A stretch of 5,153 nucleotides of DNA from Planctomycetaceae bacterium. Lineage in GTDB: Bacteria; Planctomycetota; Planctomycetia; Pirellulales; Thermoguttaceae. Numbering within the stretch: the stretch's first letter is position 1; each line of letters opens with the position of its first letter. The stretch covers positions 1-5,153 of the forward strand of contig SUVI01000203.1 of NCBI GenBank assembly GCA_015062085.1, in the 5' to 3' direction. The notes beneath the pieces were generated by a model. It had not been told where the DNA came from. It was given only the letters and a program-made list of their open reading frames with translations, and did no database searches. Of the stretch, positions 1 to 5,153 are shown one piece after another. The translations under genes were made by a program, and so were the position numbers.

Positions 1-2
1 GT

Positions 3-353
3 AAAGATCAGACCTCAATGACGGTCAAAGACTTCAGTCTCATCGTGGAGGGTGTGGACTCGGAGATCAATCTTCAGGATTTCGCGGACTGGCTCGGCAA
101 GGAAACGGGTCTTGAAACAGCCGTCGGCACCGGTTACGTGAACGTGCGTCTCGACAGCCCGTTCGAGATCATGTCGACCGACTCGTTCATCTGGGATTTC
201 TCCGGCTTCCAGAACGGCATCGCCAACCTTCAGTTCGCTACGGTGAACATCATGGACAGCGCCGTTCCGGAACCGACGACCTGGGCGCTTCTGATCCTCG
301 GCGGTCTCGGAGTTTTCGGCATTGCGCGCAGAAACCGCAAAGCGAAGAAATAA
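3..353 (+). CDS. PEP-CTERM sorting-domain protein, C-terminal part (5' end outside window)
   Basis: This is the C-terminal 116 residues of an exported protein that carries a PEP-CTERM sorting signal. The tail has the three expected parts: a VPEPTTWALL motif (PEP at residues 89-91 of the visible fragment), a glycine-rich hydrophobic helix (LLILGGLGVFGIA), and a basic end (ARRNRKAKK). In this family the signal is thought to be recognised by an exosortase in the inner membrane, which processes the protein and releases it to the envelope or outside. The preceding ~80 residues have an alternating polar/hydrophobic pattern that suggests beta-strands, and I do not recognise a specific domain. The frame is open to the left edge. 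The ATG at 18 has no Shine-Dalgarno sequence and no signal peptide follows it, so it is probably internal. A strong terminator follows 31 bases after the stop, so this is the last gene of its transcript. The specific role is unknown. Confidence 0.88.
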   Translation, partial: KDQTSMTVKDFSLIVEGVDSEINLQDFADWLGKETGLETAVGTGYVNVRLDSPFEIMSTDSFIWDFSGFQNGIANLQFATVNIMDSAVPEPTTWALLILGGLGVFGIARRNRKAKK

Positions 354-384
354 ACGTCGCTAAATTCTAAAACATTACCTCGTT

Positions 385-430
385 CAGAACGGGCAGAACA
401 TTTTTTGGTGTTCCGTCCGTTCTGTTTTTT
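385..430 (+). terminator. Intrinsic (Rho-independent) terminator after the first PEP-CTERM gene
   Basis: Arms at 385-400 (CAGAACGGGCAGAACA) and 409-424 (TGTTCCGTCCGTTCTG) pair over 16 positions, with one G-U wobble and one A-C mismatch. The loop is 8 bases (401-408), and six T residues follow directly at 425-430. The hairpin lies 31 bases after the TAA at 351-353, which separates this gene from the downstream promoter. Confidence 0.9.
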
Positions 431-562
431 ATGGTCCAACCGGCAACCGCACTCACATTTTACCACAGAGACCGATGAGGCGCCGTTGCCGAATGAAACA
501 GAAATATTGGCAAATTTTGAGGAAATTTTTTCTGGGATCTTTCAAGGCGGGGATTTTCTCTA

Positions 563-591
563 TTGACAAAATTTTCCAATAAATGTATGCT
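563..591 (+). promoter_or_regulatory. Predicted sigma-70-type promoter of the 813-residue protein gene
   Basis: A perfect -35 hexamer TTGACA (563-568) is followed by a 17-base spacer and the -10 hexamer TATGCT (586-591), which matches TATAAT at four of six positions. Transcription would start near 597-599, giving a leader of about 40 bases before the ATG at 639. The region upstream (about 500-560) is AT-rich, with A/T tracts that could act as an UP element. The promoter sits downstream of the terminator at 385-430, so the next gene is expected to be transcribed independently. This is a sequence match only; no start site has been measured. Confidence 0.72.
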
Positions 592-628
592 TCTAAAGTT
601 GATTTCGCAGAAATTTTCCGATCCCGTC

Positions 629-632
629 AGGA
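629..632 (+). promoter_or_regulatory. Weak ribosome binding site (AGGA)
   Basis: AGGA at 629-632 ends six bases before the ATG at 639. This spacing is suitable and supports that ATG as the start. The match to the anti-Shine-Dalgarno sequence is only four bases. Confidence 0.5.
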
Positions 633-638
633 TTCCCT

Positions 639-3080
639 ATGAAAAAACGTTCCTCACTGCTCCATTTCGCTGATTTTGGCCGTACCGTGCGACGTGTCGG
701 ATGGCTTTTCCCGGTCGTTTTGCTTTTTCTTGCGGCGGCATTACAGATTTTTGCGGAAAATACGGAGGAACAGGGGAAAATACAGCACCACTCGAACTCT
801 TCCGTAATTTCGACGGTGCCCGTTTCTGGAGTTTCCAGTGCTGGCGCGCCGCACACCCATGCTGGAGACGCGCCAGCTTCACCATTTGCAGTTTTAGCGC
901 CGGAGGCCATGCACTCGCCATGCCTCGAGGAAACGGCAGAAACACGATCGGCTCCAGAGGCCCCAAATGCGGAATTTCGCCCTGCTCCGGAATTTGCGCC
1001 GGCACCACCTCTTTCAGTCCGTGCAGCGTGGGGGGAGCACACACAGGTCCAAGATCCGCAAGTCGTTCCGGTCGGCTTCCAGCAGTCCTCCGATGGGTCA
1101 CGCGTTTCATTTGCAGGAACGGAAACAGCGCCTTTACTTCGGTATGCAATGCTGAAGAACGGTACGGTCCTTTACGGTTCCTTTCGTTTTGCAGATGGAC
1201 AGTGTGAGGTCACGACCACGACGGGGACCCGCTTTTTCCCGCAGGATCAAGTGGAAGTCATTGCAGATTCCTATCGGCATCTCTACGAGTGGCAAGCCGC
1301 GCAGATATTCGTGAACGATCTGGAAAAACGCTGCGAGCTGATCCAATGGTGTTTTCAGCATGAAATGCTGCCGGAAGCAGCGGAACAGCTTGCGCTTTTG
1401 CGTCAAACGGAACCGAACCATCGGATCCTGCCTGTTTTTGAGCGCCGTCTTGAATTCCTCCAGCACCAACAGGATGAAATGCGTTTAGTCCAGCCCTCTC
1501 CTGCAGTAGGGAGTGCCGTACCTTCTGGCGGTCTGCGTGTATCGGAAAATGAATACGCTTCTGCGGTACACTCTTCGGACGAAACGGTGTCACCGCCGAG
1601 TGCCGGAGTACTGCCGGCCGCGGAACCACTGTGTACGCCGGGGCCGACCGCAACGGAGTTGGACCGACTCGCAGATTCCCTGCCTCGCGATTCGATCGAG
1701 ATATTCCGGCGCAAGATCCAGCCGATCCTCCAGCGGAACTGCATGACCGCCGGCTGTCATGGTCCCGATTCTAAAACGCGTTACCGTCTGCTTCGTGTTT
1801 CCTCCCAGATGGGACGCGGTGCTGTTCTGCAAAATATCCATGCGTGCCTACAGCAGATCCATCTCACACAGCCGGAACTCAGTCCGTTTTTGCGTAAACC
1901 CGTCACGCCGCACTCGCAAGACCGCCGCATCATCTTCGCGAATCAGGATTACGCGACCTACCAGCTCCTCATCGGCTGGACGTATCTCGTAGCACAAAAT
2001 CGGTACGTCATCCCGCAAGACCGACTCCTTCCCTCTTCCGGTTCCGCACCGGTCTACTCGCCGACCTCACGGGGACTCATTCGTATTTCAGCACGTTCCG
2101 GTCTCCGTTCCGGACCGTGTGATATGTGGGGCGTCGATCCGAGTCTCTATCCCCAGGCTCTCTATCCGCAGGAGTATGCACAGCCTGCACCTCTTGCAGA
2201 AATGCAGGAAAACGGTTCCTCGCCGGATGCTGGAAATGCCGTTTCTCCGATGCCGGCCGCCCCGCTTCCGCCGATACGCCTTGCACTTCCGCAGAGAGAA
2301 AAGAATGCGAATGTGCCGGAACGCGAGGAAGAAACAGCTGCCGCGGAACCGATTTCCGATCCTGCAGTTCGGCCTGCTGCAGGGAACAGCGAAGAGCAAA
2401 ACGAAAAAAATCCGGTCCTGCCCGTCTCTGCGGAAGAAGCGTCAACCGCAGATGCCGAACCGGAAGTACTGGATTGGCAGACTTTTTGTGAGTCAGAGGA
2501 AGCTAAACGCCTGAATGGTGAAGACGGTGAAGACGGTGAAGCCGATGAAGCCGATGAAGCCGATGAAGACGGTGAAGACGGTGAAGACGGTGAAGACGGT
2601 GAAAATGCTGGATCGGACGCTGGAACTGCCGATGGACCAAATGTTGAGACGGATGCCGAAAGGAATGATGGAACGCAGGAGGCTCAGGTACTCACGGCTG
2701 AAAATGTCCTGGATCTCAACGGCGATCCGCAGACTCCGGCTCAATACTATGTTCCCGGTCGTCACACGATAGAAACGCCGCTTTATGCGCCGGGCCAGAA
2801 TTCCATCTCTCGCGTGTATGTGCCGGGACAGTCAACGGCAGAAAATCTGAAACGTGGAAATCCGAATGTCGGCGTGACCGGTTCCCCAATGGTGATCCCC
2901 GCTCCCAAATCTCCGGCCGCTCTCCTGAATGGACGCGATTCCGTAAGTCAGTCCGGCGGCAGCTATCACTACGACGCAAACTCGCATTCCAGAATGCCGG
3001 CCTCTTCCGGACGGGGAACGCTTCAGTGGGAGCAGATGCTTGAACTGCAGGGAGGGGCAGAGTCGCTCCAAAAGAAATAA
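639..3080 (+). CDS. Exported planctomycete-type protein with CX4CHG cytochrome-c-like motif and acidic repeat tract
   Basis: This 813-residue protein has no known function. It opens with a signal peptide: a basic n-region (KKR, RTVRR), a hydrophobic core at about 22-35 and a likely cleavage after IFA (residue 39), so it should act outside the cytoplasm. Residues 40-165 are a Pro/Ala/Ser-rich, probably disordered linker. Residues 168-280 look folded: beta-strands (MLKNGTVLYGSF, CEVTTTTGTRFF), then helices rich in Leu, Glu and Gln. From memory, this resembles the N-terminal part of planctomycete proteins that continue into a cytochrome-like segment. Here that segment is at 354-454, with a CMTAGCHGP motif at 368-376. 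The spacing is CX4CH rather than CXXCH; H374 would be the proximal haem ligand, and M391 is a possible but unproven distal one. Residues 627-656 are acidic GED/DEA triplets. Residues 704-733 hold three Y-x-P-G motifs (Y704, Y716, Y727). The rest of the tail is low complexity. The start is supported by AGGA and the signal peptide. Redox function is an inference. Confidence 0.87.
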   Translation: MKKRSSLLHFADFGRTVRRVGWLFPVVLLFLAAALQIFAENTEEQGKIQHHSNSSVISTVPVSGVSSAGAPHTHAGDAPASPFAVLAPEAMHSPCLEETAETRSAPEAPNAEFRPAPEFAPAPPLSVRAAWGEHTQVQDPQVVPVGFQQSSDGSRVSFAGTETAPLLRYAMLKNGTVLYGSFRFADGQCEVTTTTGTRFFPQDQVEVIADSYRHLYEWQAAQIFVNDLEKRCELIQWCFQHEMLPEAAEQLALLRQTEPNHRILPVFERRLEFLQHQQDEMRLVQPSPAVGSAVPSGGLRVSENEYASAVHSSDETVSPPSAGVLPAAEPLCTPGPTATELDRLADSLPRDSIEIFRRKIQPILQRNCMTAGCHGPDSKTRYRLLRVSSQMGRGAVLQNIHACLQQIHLTQPELSPFLRKPVTPHSQDRRIIFANQDYATYQLLIGWTYLVAQNRYVIPQDRLLPSSGSAPVYSPTSRGLIRISARSGLRSGPCDMWGVDPSLYPQALYPQEYAQPAPLAEMQENGSSPDAGNAVSPMPAAPLPPIRLALPQREKNANVPEREEETAAAEPISDPAVRPAAGNSEEQNEKNPVLPVSAEEASTADAEPEVLDWQTFCESEEAKRLNGEDGEDGEADEADEADEDGEDGEDGEDGENAGSDAGTADGPNVETDAERNDGTQEAQVLTAENVLDLNGDPQTPAQYYVPGRHTIETPLYAPGQNSISRVYVPGQSTAENLKRGNPNVGVTGSPMVIPAPKSPAALLNGRDSVSQSGGSYHYDANSHSRMPASSGRGTLQWEQMLELQGGAESLQKK
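2517..2606 (+). repeat. In-frame 9-base tandem repeat encoding an acidic (G/D)E(D/A) tract
   Basis: Ten contiguous 9-base units run without interruption. The consensus is GGTGAAGAC. The variants are GGTGAAGCC (2535), GATGAAGCC (2544 and 2553), GATGAAGAC (2562) and a degenerate final GGTGAAAAT (2598). They encode GED GED GEA DEA DEA DED GED GED GED GEN, residues 627-656 of the exported protein. The unit is a multiple of three, so copy-number change by slippage would alter the length of the acidic tract without shifting the frame. The near-identical codons point to recent expansion. The reverse frames here read as repeated VFT and are shadows. Confidence 0.95.
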
Positions 3081-3100
3081 AGCCACTCCAAAAGAAAACG
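3061..3100. repeat. Imperfect 20-base direct duplication across the stop codon
   Basis: Bases 3061-3080, which end in the TAA of the exported protein gene, are repeated at 3081-3100 with 15 of 20 positions identical. The shared core is CTCCAAAAGAAA (3066-3077 and 3086-3097). The second copy runs into the left arm of the terminator and supplies part of its A-run, which is the T-run for the minus strand. Confidence 0.7.
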
Positions 3101-3135
3101 CGCGGCCCCCAGAAAGACAGGGATCCGCGCGTTTT
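3095..3135. terminator. Bidirectional intrinsic terminator between convergent genes
   Basis: Arms AAAACGCGCGG (3095-3105) and CCGCGCGTTTT (3125-3135) pair perfectly over 11 bp. Inside them are two mismatches and then three more pairs (CCC 3108-3110 with GGG 3120-3122), around a 9-base loop (3111-3119). On the plus strand the stem ends in TTTT followed by GTTT; on the minus strand it is followed by TTTTCTTTT. It can therefore stop transcription from the gene ending at 3080 and from the minus-strand gene ending at 3138. It is only three bases past that minus-strand stop. Confidence 0.87.
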
Positions 3136-3137
3136 GT

Positions 3138-4127
3138 TTAGTCCATCGAAACGGCCTTCCCGTCCGAACGGTGTGCGAGATAGTGGTGGTTTTGCGGGTC
3201 GATCGAGTAGCTGATCCGCTGGACCGAGCCGTCGCACATGACCATACCGAATGCGCCTGCATGGCAGCTTCCGAAAAGGAAACGCTCGTAGTTCGGTCGA
3301 TCGGCCATAGGGGCGGTATTGTCAGTGGCTGTATTGTACCAGCCGCCGCGCAGATTGTCGTTGCACGCCCCGCTGTAGACCGTCTCATTGTCTCCCGTGT
3401 CGACCGATGAACTTTCGTATTTGAGCGGGTTCATGTATTTTTCGCCGATCAGGTATGTGTTGGAGGTCCCGTCGCGGATCTCGCCGATCGTGACCTTGCT
3501 ATGGTAGGAAATGGCTCCCGTGTCGTTCGGAATGGGCCAGGAATTACTTTTCTTTTTGGAGGTCCCGTCTGCAAGGGATCCGATCTTGACGTTTCCAGGA
3601 CTGTCGTCCGGATTGAGATGTTTTGTGCCGAAGTTTGCGGCATAATCCGTCTTCACCCCTTCAGAGATCTTACCGGCCTCTTTGTACGATTTGCCAGAGG
3701 TCGGGTAGACCTTCATCGTACGGCGAGATGGACACGTGAACATTCCGACGGGAGTCGTGAGACGAGTACGGATCCCGGCCTGTTCCGGCATGGTGTCGAT
3801 GCCGTTCGTCTCGCCAAGATGGAAAAGCGCGTCCTGTTCGATGAACGGAAGGATCGAGAAAAACCACGAGCCAGGCTGATCCGGCCCTAGACCGCGCTGG
3901 GGAGTTCCGACCCAGAAGTAATCCCAGCCGCCGGAGGGGTAACCCTGCGTATTGCTTTCATGATTCAGACATGCGAGACCATACTGCTTCAAATTATTCG
4001 AACACTGCATCTGCCGCGCGGCTTCTCGTGCCTGCTGGACCGCTGGAAGCAGAAGTCCCACGAGCATTCCGATGATGGCGATGACGACCAGCAGCTCAAC
4101 GAGCGTGAATCCATTCCGTTTTCGCAT
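3138..4127 (-). CDS. DUF1559 domain protein with type IV pilin-like N-terminus and H-X9-DG motif
   Basis: This 329-residue protein belongs to the planctomycete DUF1559 family (prepilin-type cleavage/methylation N-terminus, H-X9-DG C-terminus). The N-terminus has a short basic leader (MRKRNG), prepilin peptidase cleavage expected between G6 and F7, glutamate at mature position +5 (E11), a hydrophobic helix (about 10-29), and the family stretch AVQQAREAARQMQCSNNLKQ. The body has further family marks: FTCPSRR, the DYAANFG segment, and IRDGTSNTYLIGEKYMNP. H289 and D299-G300 give an exact H-X9-DG. Such proteins are thought to be exported pseudopilin-like envelope proteins; the precise role is unknown. 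The start at 4127 is chosen because MRKRNGFTLVE begins there and AAGGGGA lies just upstream. The open frame extends to 4313, but that extension would overlap the neighbouring gene and place 62 residues before the prepilin leader. The length is typical for the family. It is convergent with the 813-residue gene and shares its terminator. Confidence 0.95.
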   Translation of the reverse strand: MRKRNGFTLVELLVVIAIIGMLVGLLLPAVQQAREAARQMQCSNNLKQYGLACLNHESNTQGYPSGGWDYFWVGTPQRGLGPDQPGSWFFSILPFIEQDALFHLGETNGIDTMPEQAGIRTRLTTPVGMFTCPSRRTMKVYPTSGKSYKEAGKISEGVKTDYAANFGTKHLNPDDSPGNVKIGSLADGTSKKKSNSWPIPNDTGAISYHSKVTIGEIRDGTSNTYLIGEKYMNPLKYESSSVDTGDNETVYSGACNDNLRGGWYNTATDNTAPMADRPNYERFLFGSCHAGAFGMVMCDGSVQRISYSIDPQNHHYLAHRSDGKAVSMD

Positions 4128-4133
4128 TTTGTT

Positions 4134-4140
4134 TCCCCTT
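4134..4140 (-). promoter_or_regulatory. Ribosome binding site of the DUF1559 gene
   Basis: On the minus strand AAGGGGA lies 6 bases upstream of the ATG at 4127-4125. It decides the start in favour of the prepilin leader over the longer open frame beginning at 4313. Confidence 0.75.
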
Positions 4141-4178
4141 CGTATTTCCACTATTTCAATTTCAGTTTGCCAACGGTC

Positions 4179-4210
4179 CTCTCTCCAATTCCCCGATGTA
4201 TTGGAGAGAG
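4179..4210 (-). other. Perfect 11-bp hairpin in the leader between the PEP-CTERM and DUF1559 genes
   Basis: CTCTCTCCAAT (4179-4189) and ATTGGAGAGAG (4200-4210) are exact inverse complements around a 10-base loop. On the minus strand the loop reads ACATCGGGGA. No T-run follows on either strand, so it is not a canonical intrinsic terminator. It lies about 50 bases upstream of the DUF1559 start. Possible roles are a transcript-stabilising 3' end for the upstream gene, a leader regulatory element, or a protein binding site. I found no convincing -35/-10 pair in this 130-base gap, so the DUF1559 gene may be co-transcribed with the PEP-CTERM gene or use another promoter type. Confidence 0.65.
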
Positions 4211-4257
4211 AAAGCGCAGTGCCGCTGTTTTGCTTTACCGTTTTATTCCGCGTCTGT

Positions 4258-5153
4258 TTAAGACTGTTGTTTCTTTCCGCGGCGGCGAAGCATGAAGAGA
4301 CCCAGACCTCCAAGGATCATGAGGCTCCACGTTGCCGGTTCCGGAACGCCGGGGACGTCCGGGATCACCGGAGAAAGTGTCGGGAGCGTCAGCGAAATGG
4401 CGTTATCCGCGAAACTCAATGCACTCAGGTCGAGACTTTGTTCCGCGCCAGTCTTGAGGTCTACCAGATCCACCCCCGCGAACATTCCGTTGAGCGCGGC
4501 TCCTTCATCCAGAAGGATCAGCTCAAAGACGTCACCAGCGTCCAGTACCGAAATATCATCCACGGTGAGTTCGATCAGCGCGCCGTCGCCGATGGTCAGG
4601 CTGCCTTCCGACACGATGATGCGGTCATTCGTGAATTCGTTGCCGGAGGTGAAGACGTCCAGCGAGATGACCGGGATCGATTTGTCCGCGTTGGTCAGGT
4701 CGATCACGTAGTCGCCGATGATGGTGGTCGTGGCGGCGCCGGAAAGTGCTGCGTACGTGTCGTAGGTCGTGGTTCCGAGATCGCCGACGGCAAGCTGTTT
4801 CGTTTCGACTGTGCCGTTTTCCGGTGCGATGGTTCCGCCGAACTGTGTGAATTTCTTCGTGCGGTTGGAATTCCAGTCGGTTTTCCGTTCGTGGCCGTAG
4901 CCTTCGATCACTTTCGCGTTGAGCGTACCGCCGGTGAAGAGGAACGGGACCTGGATCTTTCCGGAATTGGTGCTCAGGTCGGTGGGAATGACGTTAAGTG
5001 TACCGCCGCTCATGGACAGAAGCGGAGCGGAAGGTGTTTGGTGACCGACGATACGGTACGTATTGAGGGTACCGCCGCTCAGATCGTACGTGCCGGTGGA
5101 CTGCTTGCTGCCGTTTCCGCCGAACGTGAGGCCGACTTCCTGCTTCCAGGCTT
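4258..5153 (-). CDS. PEP-CTERM protein with SGGTLN beta-strand repeats (5' end outside window)
   Basis: The visible 297 residues are the C-terminal part of an exported, probably autotransporter-like adhesin or surface protein. The frame is open to the right edge. The ATG at 5013 lies inside a repeat and has no signal peptide after it, so it is not the start. Counting from the edge, residues 10-110 hold glycine-rich strand repeats (SGGTLN at 25-30 and 48-53, TGGTLN at 73-78, FGGTIAP at 104-110), typical of right-handed beta-helix passengers. Residues 145-255 form a conserved-looking beta-rich region (DRIIVSEGSLTIGDGALIEL, then DAGDVFELILLDEGAALNGMF) seen at the end of many such proteins. A Pro linker leads to the PEP-CTERM signal: VPEPATW (PEP at 270-272), hydrophobic helix (SLMILGGLGLFML) and basic RRRGKK. 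Family knowledge suggests exosortase processing at the inner membrane. The ligand and role are unknown. The next gene downstream is the DUF1559 gene, 130 bases away on the same strand. Confidence 0.92.
   Translation of the reverse strand, partial: AWKQEVGLTFGGNGSKQSTGTYDLSGGTLNTYRIVGHQTPSAPLLSMSGGTLNVIPTDLSTNSGKIQVPFLFTGGTLNAKVIEGYGHERKTDWNSNRTKKFTQFGGTIAPENGTVETKQLAVGDLGTTTYDTYAALSGAATTTIIGDYVIDLTNADKSIPVISLDVFTSGNEFTNDRIIVSEGSLTIGDGALIELTVDDISVLDAGDVFELILLDEGAALNGMFAGVDLVDLKTGAEQSLDLSALSFADNAISLTLPTLSPVIPDVPGVPEPATWSLMILGGLGLFMLRRRGKKQQS
4918..5079 (-). repeat. Three SGGTLN/TGGTLN beta-helix repeats, also visible in the DNA
   Basis: Three copies of (S/T)GGTLN are encoded at 5079-5062, 5010-4993 and 4935-4918, spaced 23 and 25 residues apart. 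The DNA is also conserved: the plus-strand string GTACCGCCGCTCA occurs exactly at 5069 and 5000, and as GTACCGCCGGTGA at 4925. A weaker fourth unit (FGGTIAP) lies at 4842-4822. The spacing fits one coil or a multiple of a coil of a beta-helix. More copies probably lie beyond the right edge. Confidence 0.8.

Noticed and set aside
18..20. ATG at 18 as the true start of the first PEP-CTERM gene
   Set aside because: There is no Shine-Dalgarno sequence, no signal peptide follows, and the frame remains open to the window edge. It is more likely an internal methionine.
431..478. A 15-codon frame beginning with the ATG just after the first terminator
   Set aside because: It is too short, has no ribosome binding site and begins inside the post-terminator gap.
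593..1149. Long minus-strand and alternative plus-strand frames over the first part of the 813-residue gene
   Set aside because: They are compositional shadows of a Pro/Ala/Ser-rich coding stretch. They lack ribosome binding sites and recognisable domains, and they overlap the signal peptide region of a well-supported gene.
2517..2606. CRISPR array
   Set aside because: The units are 9 bases, contiguous, have no spacers and are in frame with a gene.
2493..2772. Repetitive VFT-type and VKT-type frames over the 9-base repeat
   Set aside because: They arise because the repeat unit length is a multiple of three, so every frame shows a peptide repeat. Only the GED frame is part of a long gene with a signal peptide.
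4179..4210. Intrinsic terminator of the second PEP-CTERM gene
   Set aside because: The stem is perfect, but no T-run follows it on the minus strand (GACCGTTGGC follows), so it is listed as a hairpin of unknown role.
4128..4313. N-terminal extension of the DUF1559 frame up to an ATG at 4313
   Set aside because: It would overlap the end of the PEP-CTERM gene by 56 bases and bury the prepilin leader 62 residues inside the protein. The ATG at 4127 has a good Shine-Dalgarno sequence and the canonical leader.
5011..5013. ATG at 5013 (minus strand) as the start of the second PEP-CTERM gene
   Set aside because: It sits directly before a SGGTLN repeat, and the upstream frame continues with another repeat up to the window edge.

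Overview
The window looks like a piece of a planctomycete chromosome (phylum Planctomycetota). The strongest pointer is a minus-strand gene for a DUF1559 / H-X9-DG pseudopilin-like protein with a long type IV pilin-style N-terminus ending in AVQQAREAARQMQCSNNLKQ, a family found in many copies in planctomycete genomes. An exported protein with a cytochrome-c-like CX4CHG motif and two PEP-CTERM proteins fit the same phylum. The phylum assignment is inferred from remembered family hallmarks, not from a search.

Layout. (1) Positions 1-353, plus strand: the 3' end of a PEP-CTERM surface protein gene that starts outside the window, followed by a clear intrinsic terminator at 385-430. (2) Positions 431-638: an AT-rich gap with a near-consensus housekeeping promoter (TTGACA, 17-base spacer, TATGCT) and a weak ribosome binding site. 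(3) Positions 639-3080, plus strand: an 813-residue exported protein with a signal peptide, a Pro/Ala-rich linker, a predicted alpha-helical domain, a CX4CHG haem-type motif, an acidic (Gly/Asp)-Glu-(Asp/Ala) tandem repeat and a disordered C-terminal tail. (4) Positions 3095-3135: a GC-rich hairpin with T-runs on both sides that can end both this gene and the convergent one. (5) Positions 3138-4127, minus strand: the DUF1559 gene. (6) Positions 4128-4257: a leader with a perfect 11-bp hairpin and five GGA motifs. (7) Positions 4258-5153, minus strand: the 3' part of a second PEP-CTERM gene with SGGTLN beta-strand repeats, cut by the right edge.

All four gene products carry an export signal or surface-sorting signal. 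Two are PEP-CTERM proteins, one is prepilin-like, and one has a cleavable signal peptide. The window therefore reads as a cell-envelope or secreted-protein neighbourhood. It is not a metabolic operon, and nothing in the sequence shows that the four proteins work in one system. I saw no RNA gene, CRISPR array, insertion sequence or phage gene. I did not find a convincing new multi-gene system. The most unusual items are the architecture of the 813-residue protein, its 9-base tandem repeat, and the structured GGA-rich leader of the DUF1559 gene.
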